Shown: positions 20,001 through 28,930, numbered from the stretch's first letter. The stretch: 64,000 nucleotides of DNA from Chitinophaga varians (GCF_014529945.1 NZ_JACVFB010000008.1:1-64000), one strand, 5' to 3'. Program-made: numbers and translations. Notes: a model not told the origin generated them from the letters alone.

Positions 20001-20673
20001 CGGCTTTGCCTGGCTCAAAGATGAAAACGGCAATCGCCTCATAGATCCCAATACCGGCCTCCCGCTGCGTACACAAGGGCGGCAGCTGACCGAACTGGGC
20101 AACGCACTGCCCGACTGGACCGGTGGCTTCTCCAACACTTTCCGCTATAAAGGTTTTACCCTCGGCGCACTGGTAGACATCCGTCAGGGTGGCATGGTAT
20201 ACTCCCAGAGCAACCGCGAAGAGCTTATTTATGGCACCACTAAAAAGACCCTCGCCGGCCGTGACGGTAGTTATGTGGCCAGCGGCGTAATTGCAGCCAA
20301 AGACAACAACGGCAACTGGGTAAGCACCGGTAAAACCAATACCATGGCCGTAAAAGCGCAGGACTACTGGAACGTGGTCGCCAGCGACAAAGAAAATGTG
20401 GTATCAGAAGAGATGATGAACGACGCCAGCTACATCGCCATGAGGGAGATCAGCCTCAGCTATCAGTTGCCCGCCCGGCTGTTTAACGGCAAAATCATCA
20501 AACGTGCCGGCATCGGTATCTATGGCCGCAACCTGTTCTACTTCCAGCGTAAAACAGATGGTTTCTCCCCCGAAGCTTCCGGTTTCAATGTCAACAACTC
20601 CTCTCTGGGCCTCGAATCAACTGCGCTGCCCATGATGCGGAACTTTGGTATCAACCTGAGCCTGGATTTATAA
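17095..20673 (+). CDS. SusC/RagA-family TonB-dependent outer-membrane importer with STN signalling domain
   Basis: 1192 residues. Signal region to about 45 (TGYAQ). Residues 47-118 are an STN (secretin/TonB N-terminal) domain, PLEQVFAAIRQQTGYYFLYNN, the piece that touches FecR in the periplasm. Residues about 135-205 are a carboxypeptidase-regulatory-like beta-sandwich (ITGKVTDEKDVPLPGVTV, then FSFIGYGKQ). The SusC-type sequence SEVVVTALGIKRE follows at about 213-225 and then the plug (NVANALSGKVAGVQVSR, IVIRGNNSLQGNSQPLYVVDG) and a 22-strand barrel ending in LSLDL. It imports an unknown large nutrient, probably an oligosaccharide or peptide, with the SusD lipoprotein 17 bases downstream. An ATG three bases later (17098) is an equal start. 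Confidence 0.95.
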   Translation: MMKRFISACRRGMPFPLPVKIRAAANLTAILLLLAALSVSATGYAQKITLSMQQAPLEQVFAAIRQQTGYYFLYNNDLLKKTGKVNVQVKDADITTVMDQCLAGQPLAYKIIDRTISLKEAPVKQPATHLAADTLITGKVTDEKDVPLPGVTVTVEGSTKGTVTDGTGRYSIQMPAGAKALLFSFIGYGKQRLEPGGSTQLNVKMSEGSKGLSEVVVTALGIKRESKSLGYTVAELKGADLSEGKEVNVANALSGKVAGVQVSRPASGAGGSSKIVIRGNNSLQGNSQPLYVVDGVPLDNQNIGAAGSTGGVDYGDGISNINQDDIESISILKGPNAAALYGQRGSNGVVLITTKSGSSRKGIGIKFSSDYSIGNALVTPDFQDEYGQGLNGDFTHFRATDGKIYTMEQAKAQGLKGMPKMSAGRDRIARSSWGPKMEGQQYEDQWGNILHLTPQPNTYQQFFNQEKQLVNNISAEGGNEKVNYRFSYSNTHVDGYVPSNTLDRNTFTLRAQASITPKLQLDAKMNYINQKGKNRPTLSDASDNPAYLFISQPRSMPMSILADYAWTAADVAKQLGYSGVTPGLEKTYATNSSTANPYWTINKTYNADQRDRVLGMLRLSYDFTKWLKLTARGGTDFYTEQRLRYRAKGTYQSQNRNGDIEERVLRVREDNYDVLLNANLPLNKDFTLGLNAGSSHQKKFYRMTGNTGKEFIVPDLHVINNTLTNSYLFDLQESEINSVYGFGQLSFRDYWFLDFSARNDWSSTLSAKNNSFFYPSVSTSVIMTDMLHLKSNLLTYWKLRGSVAQAGSSGNPYQLTGTYSLDQFTHGGQPLGYFTSVIPDPNLKNELTTSVEVGTDLRLLNNRLGISFTYYNAATKNQILDVPLPPSSKFEARRINAGEIRNRGIEVSISGTPLKLANGFTWESAFNFSRNRNEVVSLTTGVETFVLGSDRGINVIAAPGKPFGTMIGTGFAWLKDENGNRLIDPNTGLPLRTQGRQLTELGNALPDWTGGFSNTFRYKGFTLGALVDIRQGGMVYSQSNREELIYGTTKKTLAGRDGSYVASGVIAAKDNNGNWVSTGKTNTMAVKAQDYWNVVASDKENVVSEEMMNDASYIAMREISLSYQLPARLFNGKIIKRAGIGIYGRNLFYFQRKTDGFSPEASGFNVNNSSLGLESTALPMMRNFGINLSLDL

Positions 20674-20690
20674 TCAAAAAAAGAAAAGAG

Positions 20691-22202
20691 ATGAAAACAT
20701 ATACCCGTTCCATATATGCCGCCCTGTTGCTGGGAAGCCTTACCCTCGGCAGTTGCACCAAGAACTTCAACGACCTGAATACGCCGCCCACTTCTGTTAC
20801 CAATATAGACGCGGCCATTCTGCTCTCCAAAGTACAGAAAGACGCCGCCTTTGCGGAAGGTACCGAAACAGCCAATATACAAGTAGGCTCCTGGGTGCAA
20901 TATTGGGCTGGTGGCCTGGTAGCACCCACCTCCCGGTATATTCAGCAGCCTGATAACAATATGTGGGCCGCCCACTATACACTGTTGCGCAATCTGGGGC
21001 AGATACGTAATCAGGCGCTCAAAGGCAAAGAAGAGGACCCATCCGGCCGCACCAAACTGGCCATCGCCCGCATCATGGAGATCTACGTATGGCAGCGGCT
21101 CACAGACCTCTTCGGCGACGTACCGTTTTCACAGACCACCGAAGATGCCGGCAATGTGAACAACAAACCGGTGTACGACAGCCAGGAGGCTATCTATAAA
21201 CAACTGATCACCGATCTGGATGCCGCCATCGCCAAACTGAATACCAGCGATGCCTCCTATGGCAACGCCGATTTCTTCTACAAAGGCAGTATCGACAGCT
21301 GGAAAAAATTCGGCAACTCACTCAAACTGCGTTTAGGCATGCGTCTCAAATACGCCTCGCCAACACTCGCCGAAAAAACCGTGCGGGAAGCCATGAGCGG
21401 ACCATTATTCACCGACAATAAAGATAACGCTGCCGTACCTACGTTTAATGATGCACAGACCACCAACGCGCATCCCATCCTGGCGCAGTTCATCTCCGGC
21501 AGCCCCGATCTGCGATACCTGGCCAGCGCGTTTGTGAACACACTGAACAACAAAAAAGATCCGCGGCTGCCTTTCATTGCAGCGCCTACGGTGAACTCCA
21601 GGAATAGCGGCACGCCCGTATATCGTGGTATCGGCGTAGCGCTGACCGACGCACTACTGGCAGGCATCATCAAGGATGATTACTCCACGGCGTCTACAAC
21701 CACCTATTTCAACAGAACGCTGGCCACGCCCATTCCCTGCTATGTGTTCACCTATGCCGACGTGTGTTTCTTTAAAGCAGAAGCCGCACTGATGGGCTGG
21801 GGCGCAGCACCTGCCGACGCAGAAAAATTCTATCAGGATGGCATCAAAGCAGCGATGGCCATGCAACCTTATAATATCACCACCATTCCGCAAGCTTACA
21901 TCGATGCAGAGTTTTCTTTTGCAGGCCTCACCCCCGAACAGCAACTGGAGAGAATCATGACCCAGAAATGGATACAGCTGTTCGGCCGCGACTACGAGGC
22001 CTTTGCAGAATGGCGCCGTACCGGTTATCCGGTACTGACGCCCGGTCCCAACCAGGGTTCCACCAACGGCACCATCCCGCGCAGGGCGGTGTATTCCTCG
22101 CTGGAAACACTGCTGAACACCGGGAACTATCAGCAGGCTGTAAAAGGGTTATCCCAGGGCGACACCTATCTCTCTAAAGTATGGTGGGATAAAAAACAAT
22201 AA
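20691..22202 (+). CDS. SusD/RagB-family surface lipoprotein (SusD-like_2 type)
   Basis: 503 residues. Lipoprotein signal with lipobox LTLGSC, Cys22 lipidated. Typical SusD-like_2 signs are KNFNDLNTPPTS, then WQRLTDLFGDVPFSQ and the C-terminal KWIQLFGRDYEAFAEWRRTGYPVL. It forms the lid over the SusC barrel and captures the ligand at the cell surface. The substrate is not evident; there is no neighbouring glycosidase in the transcript, so unlike the operon at 42-53 kb this pair has no enzymatic partner. The transcript probably stops at the hairpin at 22262-22296. Confidence 0.93.
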   Translation: MKTYTRSIYAALLLGSLTLGSCTKNFNDLNTPPTSVTNIDAAILLSKVQKDAAFAEGTETANIQVGSWVQYWAGGLVAPTSRYIQQPDNNMWAAHYTLLRNLGQIRNQALKGKEEDPSGRTKLAIARIMEIYVWQRLTDLFGDVPFSQTTEDAGNVNNKPVYDSQEAIYKQLITDLDAAIAKLNTSDASYGNADFFYKGSIDSWKKFGNSLKLRLGMRLKYASPTLAEKTVREAMSGPLFTDNKDNAAVPTFNDAQTTNAHPILAQFISGSPDLRYLASAFVNTLNNKKDPRLPFIAAPTVNSRNSGTPVYRGIGVALTDALLAGIIKDDYSTASTTTYFNRTLATPIPCYVFTYADVCFFKAEAALMGWGAAPADAEKFYQDGIKAAMAMQPYNITTIPQAYIDAEFSFAGLTPEQQLERIMTQKWIQLFGRDYEAFAEWRRTGYPVLTPGPNQGSTNGTIPRRAVYSSLETLLNTGNYQQAVKGLSQGDTYLSKVWWDKKQ

Positions 22203-22212
22203 ACATCGTAGC

Positions 22213-22232
22213 TCCGGGGCTTCAGCCCCGGA
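22213..22232. repeat. GGGGCTTCAGCCCC palindromic repeat, copy 1
   Basis: A 20-base stem-loop (TCCGGGGCT/TCA/GCCCCGGA-type) preceded by CGTAGC, eleven bases after the SusD stop. The same core and the CGTAGC prefix recur in the inverted arms at 54452-54489 and 54696-54733, so it is a dispersed element and not just a terminator; it has no T-run. Confidence 0.6.
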
Positions 22233-22261
22233 ACAAAAAATAATCATCTCCCTAAAAAGAA

Positions 22262-22296
22262 AACCGCCGTGGGTCCAACACCACGGCGGTTCTCTT
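22262..22296. terminator. Bidirectional hairpin terminator between SusD and the WG-repeat genes
   Basis: Perfect 11-base-pair stem AACCGCCGTGG (22262-22272) and CCACGGCGGTT (22281-22291) with an 8-base loop, followed on the plus strand by CTCTTTTTA and preceded by an A-rich stretch that becomes a T-run on the minus strand. It should end both the SusCD transcript and the convergent WG-repeat transcript. Confidence 0.85.
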
Positions 22297-22314
22297 TTTA
22301 CGCTCATCCATTCG

Positions 22315-24720
22315 CTACCATCCACTCGTGTCCGGATTAAATGGCACCACGCCGGTCAGCTGCAACGGCAACGTTTTTCCATTGCGTAACAAGTATATAT
22401 ATTGTTCGTTCTTCCGGCATAATAAGGGATAAGCCAACACGCCCGTTTCAGCATAAGGATGATCAGTCGGCGGCAACATCACCTCTTTAAACTGCTCTGG
22501 TGTGACAGCCTTACCGGTAGCATCCAGTATAGTAAAACGCGCTGCTTTCTCCGCCAGGAAACCGGTATTGTTTTTACCGACAAATATCCTGTCATAAAGC
22601 GCAGGGATGATGACCCTCCCATCCCGACCGGCCATTCCTTTTTTGTAGGTACGGGTATAATTATCTTCAGATTTATACAAAGGCAGACAGGTACTGTCTT
22701 CATAATCGTAGATATAACCGTTCACGTTATAGTCATACTCGAGGGGCACCAACAGCTTGCCGGTCGTATCTGCGTAACCGTACTTCCAGGCGTTGCCGTT
22801 TTGCCTTACCAGTAATATCACGCCTTGTTGCAGTATCTGCACGCCATCGTAAATAACCGGCACCACTTCCTGTCCATTTGCATGGATAAGCCCCATTTTG
22901 CCGTTTTTCGTGACCGGCGCCACGCCAAATCCAAACTCACCAATAGGAAGTGACAGTGTGGTATCATCCTGATACTTTTTCACCAACGGAAAAGGCGCCG
23001 ATATCGCCTTCGCCGCTACTACATTCCAGAGGTATGCATGACGACCGTCTGATACGATCAGGGTATTGGCCACATGGGCCGGAACAATATCCGTATAGGG
23101 CAGCCGCGTGACGTTACCGGTGGCCAGCGAAAAGATGGACGTCTCTTTGTCTTTCACCAACAGGTATTGATCTTTATTCAGTGGGCCGATGGATGTATAT
23201 ACCGGCGGCACCAGTTCTTTACCATTCACACCGTAAAGACCATACACCAGGTCACCGGATTCATTTTCCATAGTAACGCTCAACAGCGTGCTATCCGGCG
23301 CAATAGGATTGATATATTTAAATTTTGCCGGGATGATTTCTTCCTGGCTACCGGCATCAAAGACGCCGGTGCCCGTGCCGGTCCTGACAGATAGCAGGTG
23401 GTCCGTTAACAGCTCATAGCTATTGTACTTCACCGGCAGTATCAGTGTACCGTCTGTTTTGTACAATCCCGGCTTTTCCTGATAAACGACCTGTATCAGC
23501 CCTTTACCTGCACCGGACGTGATCATGTCTACCTCATGAAACGCAGGGGTTATCACCTTTCCGTTCACCGGATTAAAAAATCCGTACAGTGCTTTTTGTT
23601 TCAGGGCGAAAAGAGGACCGCCACCGGCAGACCTCATCGGCTCGATTTCGTTGTAATCTTCCGGCAGCAATGGTTTGCCGGTACTGTCGAACACATTGTA
23701 CAGGCCATTTCTTGCCGCAATAATGTAATCATCCGTGCAGGATACTTCTTCATCCAGGATAGGCGCTATGATAACACGCCCGTCCATATTGACAATCCCG
23801 GTTTTACCATCTTTCCTGACAGTGAGATAAGGACCGCTGGCATAGTCGCCATAGGGGTCAAAAATATCCTGGTATATGAAATCGAGCACCTGCTCCCCGT
23901 TGCGGTTGATCAACCCGAAACGGCCGTTTTTCTTCAGTTTCAGCATGCCGTCACCGATCACCTCCATCTCGCTGTATAACGGTCCCGCATATACTTTTTT
24001 CCGGGGAATATTCACCACTACTTCTTTACCATGCTGTTTGAAGCTGCATACCCATTCATCGCTGCGCATCATGGAGTGACTGTGCTCAAAGGCAAAAGGC
24101 ACCAGTACTTCATTGGTAGCGCTGACAATGCCCCACTGACCGTTTTTCTTGGCGTAGAGATAATCGCTCTTTCGTCCGCAGCCGCCGCAATAATCAAACT
24201 CGTCATATACCGCGGGGATGACCAGCTGCTGCCGGCGCACATCATAAATGCCCCATTTCCCCTGCTGTTTCACATCATAACGATCATCATCCAGTATACC
24301 AACTTTTTCAAACTGTAATGGTAACAGCAGCCTGCCCCATGTATCCGCATAGGTCATCTTGCCCTGTTTGTGCACCTCGAGATAAACATTGAATTTAACC
24401 TCCAGCTTGTCGTACTCCGGTTTCAACACCCACTGTCCTTCATCGTTGATCAGTCCTTTCTTACCGTTGCTACTCACAATCGCCATACTGCGATCTGTAT
24501 TAGAGAAGATACTTTGTCCGCTAACACTGTCTACCGGATGATAGACCGCTTCTATCTTATCGAATGCCTTTTGTCCGGCAGTATCCACAAACCAGCTCTT
24601 TTCCTTTGCGACGATGCGTGCATAACCGTTCGTAAAAACAGAGCCCTGCTGTTGGGCCAGCAACGTATGTCCTGTCAATAACAAGACGACCAGGCCGGTC
24701 AATACTTTTTTATTCACCAT
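22315..24720 (-). CDS. Secreted WG-repeat protein (third of three)
   Basis: 801 residues from the ATG at 24720, giving MVNKKVLTGLVVLLLTGHTLLAQ, a signal peptide; a longer reading from 24789 would put polar residues before it. The chosen start overlaps the 3' end of the previous gene by 11 bases, implying translational coupling. Nearly the whole mature protein consists of WG-type repeats of about 40-50 residues with the phrases KQGKWGIYDV, KNGRFGLINRNGEQV, KDGKTGIVNMDGRVI and NGKMGLIHANGQEV, each followed by a P-x-Y-D strand. WG repeats (KWG) form beta repeats of unknown function in many bacteria. No enzyme motif, T9SS tail or lipobox is visible. Confidence 0.8.
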   Translation of the reverse strand: MVNKKVLTGLVVLLLTGHTLLAQQQGSVFTNGYARIVAKEKSWFVDTAGQKAFDKIEAVYHPVDSVSGQSIFSNTDRSMAIVSSNGKKGLINDEGQWVLKPEYDKLEVKFNVYLEVHKQGKMTYADTWGRLLLPLQFEKVGILDDDRYDVKQQGKWGIYDVRRQQLVIPAVYDEFDYCGGCGRKSDYLYAKKNGQWGIVSATNEVLVPFAFEHSHSMMRSDEWVCSFKQHGKEVVVNIPRKKVYAGPLYSEMEVIGDGMLKLKKNGRFGLINRNGEQVLDFIYQDIFDPYGDYASGPYLTVRKDGKTGIVNMDGRVIIAPILDEEVSCTDDYIIAARNGLYNVFDSTGKPLLPEDYNEIEPMRSAGGGPLFALKQKALYGFFNPVNGKVITPAFHEVDMITSGAGKGLIQVVYQEKPGLYKTDGTLILPVKYNSYELLTDHLLSVRTGTGTGVFDAGSQEEIIPAKFKYINPIAPDSTLLSVTMENESGDLVYGLYGVNGKELVPPVYTSIGPLNKDQYLLVKDKETSIFSLATGNVTRLPYTDIVPAHVANTLIVSDGRHAYLWNVVAAKAISAPFPLVKKYQDDTTLSLPIGEFGFGVAPVTKNGKMGLIHANGQEVVPVIYDGVQILQQGVILLVRQNGNAWKYGYADTTGKLLVPLEYDYNVNGYIYDYEDSTCLPLYKSEDNYTRTYKKGMAGRDGRVIIPALYDRIFVGKNNTGFLAEKAARFTILDATGKAVTPEQFKEVMLPPTDHPYAETGVLAYPLLCRKNEQYIYLLRNGKTLPLQLTGVVPFNPDTSGW

Positions 24721-27007
24721 AACCTTTCTTCTTTTTAGCGCGCCAGGGCAATGAGTTCCCCTGCTCATCCAGATACAGATACCATTCACCCTTTTTTACC
24801 AGTACCGGGAACCGGGAATTAGTGCCCCAGTCCTGATTCTGCTCCAGATCATCATAAACAGGCGGCACGATGGCGGTGCCATCAATGGACATCATGCCTT
24901 CTTTGCCATCTTTGGTGACGTCAAAGAACTGCGTGTCTTTATTATAGCGGATTTCATCGTAGTCCGCCGGTAACAGCTCTTTCCCTTTTGCGTTCAGTAC
25001 GCCTTTTTTACCATTACGGGTTACGATATAAAGCGAGGTATCATAAATCCTGTTGATATCTTCATATTCCAGCGGCAGCAATACTGAACCATCTTTGCGC
25101 AGCAGTCCCACTTTATTGCCTTGTTTCATTTGTACCAGCTCATCATCCGCAGAGGCCATGTCATCTAACACCAACGGATATACTTCTTTTTTGTTGATGT
25201 TGATGATACCCACGCGTTTTTCCTGATTGAGGGCTACCGCCACGCCATTACTGAAATCGCCCACGTAGGTGTATTGATCGAATACCACCAGTTTACCGGT
25301 GCTGTCCACAAACTGGTTTTCATGGGCATTGGCCCTCACCTTCAGCAACCCGCTATTGAACTGCAATGGCCTTGTTTTGTTGGAATCCGGTGCCAGCAGG
25401 CGGTTGTAGGAGGACGCAGCAAACTCCCAGGATTTGTTTTGATATAATATCTGCCCTTGTTTATTGATCAGCAGCGTAATACCGTTATCATCAGTATAAC
25501 GCCTTTCCACGATGAGGTTGGGGCTCACCGCATCGAAAGCACCGTAGCGCGTGAGCGGGCGGAGTATCTTACCGGTTTTATCAGCGAGGGCGGAACTGTC
25601 GCCCTGTTCGAGACGGAGCATCTCGGCATTCTGCCAGCGTATATTGCTGTAGGTGGCCGGAATCACCAATTGACCAGTGACGATATTAAACAGCCCTGTT
25701 TTTTCTCCTTTCATCACGCTGATGAAATTATTCTTCTCCACGCCGGCCGCATCGTCATCATAATTGCTCATACCATATTTAGTGGCCAGGCCCTCAAACT
25801 GTACCGGAACCAGCAACTTACCGGAGAAATCCGCCACGCCGCACAGGGTACCTTTTACCGGTACTACATATACTTTATCATTGATCGGCAGCACGCCGAT
25901 ATCTGTGTAATCAAAGGGCAGCAGTTGTTTACCGGATGCATCGTACAAAGCCGCGGCATCGCCTTTTTTCGCCACTACGTAATAAGGTGGTGCATAGGCC
26001 AATGGCAAAGGCAAGGCGCCGAAGATACTACTGCCTTTGCTATCATACATGCGGATTTCTGTATGGGTAACAGGGACCACTTCTTTACCAGTAGTATCTG
26101 TCAGTCCGCAAAGCGCTCCTTTCCACACCTGAAAGAGTGGTCCCATGCGGGAAACCTTTGTATACTGCAGGGGTATTTTCAGCTTACCGGTGGCCACGTC
26201 CAGCAGGCCGATCCTGCCCTGCTGCGTTACCGCTACAAGATTATCAGCAGGTCCTTCTGTGATATCGTCGTAAACAGCCGGTGTCAGTATCTTCCCCTGC
26301 CGGTCTATCAGGCCGCATTTTCCACCTGGCACATAATAGCTGAACAGCTGTCCGTTATTGTTCCAGCCGATGAAACGTTCGTATTTCGGTGGGACCAGTA
26401 CAGTGCCGTCTTCCAGCGCCAGGCCGAATTTGCCTTGTGATTTGATCAGGATGGCACGGTCAGGCACATACGACGGAGATACCTCCTCGTACTTCGGTTC
26501 CTGCAATACTTTGCCGGTTTTCATATCACACCAGCCATACAGGCCGTTTTTCTTTATGCTGAAAGTTTTAGGTGTCAGTACAGCGATATCACTGTATTCC
26601 GGCTGGCATAAGACATTGCCCAGGCTGTCTACCGCGCCTGTTTTGCCTTGCAGTTTGATGGTGATCAGGCAATAATTTTCTTCGGGATTATCTTTTTTGT
26701 TTTCACCGAATACCCGTACAGCATCATAACGGAAGGGGGCGATGATATCCCCTTTACGATTTATAGCGCCATAGGCGCCGTTCTTCACCGCCGATGCAAT
26801 CCGGTAGTAGCTGACCTGTTCCAGCTTATCCACGGTTACTTTACCGCTCCGGTGCAGTAGCTGTTGGTGGCCGTTGACCTGTATTTTGGCAAACTCTCCC
26901 TCGAAGCGGTCGAGGTAGCCGGCTGTTTGCGGTGTTTGGGCAAAAGTGGTGGCAGCCGGCGAGAGCAAGCCCGCCGTGAACAGGGCCACGAGTGTTGTAT
27001 GCTTCAT
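24710..27007 (-). CDS. Secreted WG-repeat protein (second of three)
   Basis: 765 residues with signal peptide MKHTTLVALFTAGLLSPAATTFAQ. It is built of the same kind of repeat as its neighbours, for example KNGLYGWCDMKTGKVL, SQGKFGLALEDGTVLVPPKY, GGKCGLIDRQGKILTPAVYD, QGNKVGLLRKDGSVLLPLEY and KDGKEGMMSIDGTAIVPPVY, and ends in a basic tail RAKKKKGYGE. Its 3' end overlaps the next gene and its start lies 20 bases after the 400-residue WG gene, so the three form one transcript. Whether they serve the upstream lanthipeptide operon is open. Confidence 0.8.
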   Translation of the reverse strand: MKHTTLVALFTAGLLSPAATTFAQTPQTAGYLDRFEGEFAKIQVNGHQQLLHRSGKVTVDKLEQVSYYRIASAVKNGAYGAINRKGDIIAPFRYDAVRVFGENKKDNPEENYCLITIKLQGKTGAVDSLGNVLCQPEYSDIAVLTPKTFSIKKNGLYGWCDMKTGKVLQEPKYEEVSPSYVPDRAILIKSQGKFGLALEDGTVLVPPKYERFIGWNNNGQLFSYYVPGGKCGLIDRQGKILTPAVYDDITEGPADNLVAVTQQGRIGLLDVATGKLKIPLQYTKVSRMGPLFQVWKGALCGLTDTTGKEVVPVTHTEIRMYDSKGSSIFGALPLPLAYAPPYYVVAKKGDAAALYDASGKQLLPFDYTDIGVLPINDKVYVVPVKGTLCGVADFSGKLLVPVQFEGLATKYGMSNYDDDAAGVEKNNFISVMKGEKTGLFNIVTGQLVIPATYSNIRWQNAEMLRLEQGDSSALADKTGKILRPLTRYGAFDAVSPNLIVERRYTDDNGITLLINKQGQILYQNKSWEFAASSYNRLLAPDSNKTRPLQFNSGLLKVRANAHENQFVDSTGKLVVFDQYTYVGDFSNGVAVALNQEKRVGIININKKEVYPLVLDDMASADDELVQMKQGNKVGLLRKDGSVLLPLEYEDINRIYDTSLYIVTRNGKKGVLNAKGKELLPADYDEIRYNKDTQFFDVTKDGKEGMMSIDGTAIVPPVYDDLEQNQDWGTNSRFPVLVKKGEWYLYLDEQGNSLPWRAKKKKGYGE

Positions 27008-27027
27008 ATTAACAATGAGTTCTGATC

Positions 27028-28230
27028 TTATTTAAGGGGATGACGGAGTACCTGTATGATTCCTTCGGCTGTCTTCACTGCCGCATGGCTTTCCGCGAAA
27101 TCTGATATTTTATGGTAAACAGGTGGTATCACCATTTTGCCGGAGGTGTCTATAAAGCCCCATTTGTTTTCCACCTGTACCGCCATCAGGTTTCCGAAGA
27201 AAGCGCGGTGGGAATCATATATGCAGCGGCCTTCGGTATCACAGAGCAAGGCTTTGCCGATGGGCTGTCCGGCAGTATTATACATCTGCAGATAGCCGTC
27301 ACGGTTACCTTCCGCCTGACCATTCACCTGCGTAAAAAACACGCCGCCGGAGATAGGGTAAGGCCGGTCATCAAATGTTGGTTTTATCAGGATATTTCCT
27401 TTTTTATCCATCAACCCCCATTTCTCCTCCTGGTAGAAGAGGGCGGCCCCGTCAACAAATTCTTCCAGCCCCTTTGCTGCCGTGGTAAAGAGCAGCTTGC
27501 CCGTACTGTCGATGACATGGGAGGTATATTCCGGCTCTCCGGCAGGCAATTTATTGTATAGCTGCGCCAGTTCATCATTATCCGGTAGACTGTCCCTCAC
27601 TTTTTCCAACCCCGACACCACAGCTACGCCATCAGAGAACTCGCGGGCCCAGACATATTCAGGAGGAATCACCCAGTGGCCGGAAGTGTCCACGTAACCA
27701 TATAGTTTTCCCTTGCGCACCGGCAGGCGGCCGTTACGAAAGGGAAGCGGACGGGGTTTTATTTGATTATAGGCACCGTTGTAGGTTTTATCGATGATGG
27801 TGTCTATACGGACAAAAGCGGGACCAAGGGCCGTTTTTCCCTGGCGGTCGATATATTCCCAGACGCCTTTTTTGTTGACGGCCGCCCGGCCGCAGGAAAA
27901 ATCGTGCGCATCTTCATACTGGCAGGGAATAACCATGCGGCCCTCCCGGTTCACATACCCATAACGGATATTACCGTTCAGTGACTGCCCTACGATGGCC
28001 AGGCCTTCGTGGAAAATACCGACTTCCTTAAACTGTGGCCGGATGACCATTTTACCGGTGGTATCCATATAACCATAGTTACCTCCCGACGTCAGCGCCC
28101 AGGCCAGGCCTTCTGTAAACAGGCCGATGTCACGGATATCTTTATCAGGAACAAAAGCAACAACAGGTTGTTGGGCAACAACGGCATTCGCGAACAGGCA
28201 ACATACAATCAGTAAAATCTTGTTTTTCAT
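27028..28230 (-). CDS. Secreted WG-repeat protein (first of three)
   Basis: 400 residues, signal peptide MKNKILLIVCCLFANAVVAQ. Repeats include GGNYGYMDTTGKMVIRPQF, GNIRYGYVNREGRMVIP, KGKLYGYVDTSGHWVIPPEY, EKWGLMDKKGNILIKPTF and NKWGFIDTSGKMVIPPVY. It is the shortest and most regular of the trio. A 147-base gap separates it from the adaptor gene of the lanthipeptide operon, and that gap contains the palindrome at 28365-28394, so a separate transcript is likelier than read-through. No clear promoter was found in the gap. Confidence 0.8.
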   Translation of the reverse strand: MKNKILLIVCCLFANAVVAQQPVVAFVPDKDIRDIGLFTEGLAWALTSGGNYGYMDTTGKMVIRPQFKEVGIFHEGLAIVGQSLNGNIRYGYVNREGRMVIPCQYEDAHDFSCGRAAVNKKGVWEYIDRQGKTALGPAFVRIDTIIDKTYNGAYNQIKPRPLPFRNGRLPVRKGKLYGYVDTSGHWVIPPEYVWAREFSDGVAVVSGLEKVRDSLPDNDELAQLYNKLPAGEPEYTSHVIDSTGKLLFTTAAKGLEEFVDGAALFYQEEKWGLMDKKGNILIKPTFDDRPYPISGGVFFTQVNGQAEGNRDGYLQMYNTAGQPIGKALLCDTEGRCIYDSHRAFFGNLMAVQVENKWGFIDTSGKMVIPPVYHKISDFAESHAAVKTAEGIIQVLRHPLK

Positions 28231-28364
28231 CCGATCAGGCTCTGGTTAAACAGTCACAAAGATGACAAACTTTGGGGATTTCCACCAACTTTCAGGGGCT
28301 ACATGACATCTACAAACGGTTAAAAAATTGATCTACAAAAGATATACAACAACGGCTAAACGCT

Positions 28365-28394
28365 CCCTGATGGCGGATTAATCCGTCATCAGGG
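28365..28394 (-). terminator. 30-base palindrome across the stop codon of the adaptor gene
   Basis: CCCTGATGGCGGATT is followed by its complement with one G-T mismatch pair, so the whole 30 bases fold into one hairpin. It straddles the TAA of the HlyD-like gene at 28378-28380. Downstream on the minus strand there is only a weak T-rich stretch (GCGTTTAGCC), so it may be a terminator for the lanthipeptide operon or a 3' stabilising structure. Confidence 0.5.
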
Positions 28395-28926
28395 GCGCCA
28401 GGGCTTTGCCCAGTATTCTTTGCAACAGGCTTCTGTCATCTGTCATAATTTCAGCGGTCCCTGTCAGCACCGGCTGACGCGGGATCTGTTTCCCGGAGGT
28501 GGACAACATGCCCTGGGTGAGTTTTACCTCTACCAGGAAACTGCTGTCTGTTTCCGCTACGGCATCCGCGCTCACGGTACCGGGCAGCAGGCCATAGGTG
28601 TCTGACGGGAAAGCGGTGAGGCGCAACATCACCTGTTGACCCGCTTTCACGCGCCATGCGTCAGCGGCGGGGATATGCCCCTGTACCATAAAGGACTGTT
28701 CCTGCGGCGTTACCCTGACCGGCATGGGCAGCACGTCCGGGTAACGGAAGAACCAGGCCCCGATGAGGGCCAGCACGACCATGACGGCGATCATCGTGAT
28801 ACCGCTACGGACCATCCACGGCGGCATCTTGCCCATAATTTCCTGCACCTCTTCACTCCTCACCTCGGTGAGGGAGGAATGCAGTGCATGGCCGTTCAAA
28901 CGTTTTATCGGTTTATTTTCCGGCAT
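28378..28926 (-). CDS. Miniature HlyD-like membrane fusion protein
   Basis: 182 residues; start ATG at 28926 four bases after the exporter stop. The N-terminal cytoplasmic part contains LTEVRSEEVQEIMGKMPPW, the usual opening of HlyD adaptors in Bacteroidota lanthipeptide loci, then one membrane helix (about 42-61, TMIAVMVVLALIGAWFF) and RYPDVLPMPVRV. In ordinary adaptors of about 400 residues this is followed by a lipoyl half-motif and a long coiled-coil hairpin. Here the protein goes straight to the C-terminal beta-barrel part (VKAGQQVMLRLTAFPSDTYGLLPGTV and VLTGTAEIMTDDRSLLQRIL). The coding frame is intact, so the loss looks like a real compaction, not a frameshift. It may only assist the inner-membrane exporter and could not span the periplasm by a coiled coil. 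Confidence 0.75.
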   Translation of the reverse strand: MPENKPIKRLNGHALHSSLTEVRSEEVQEIMGKMPPWMVRSGITMIAVMVVLALIGAWFFRYPDVLPMPVRVTPQEQSFMVQGHIPAADAWRVKAGQQVMLRLTAFPSDTYGLLPGTVSADAVAETDSSFLVEVKLTQGMLSTSGKQIPRQPVLTGTAEIMTDDRSLLQRILGKALAPLMTD

Positions 28927-28930
28927 AACA

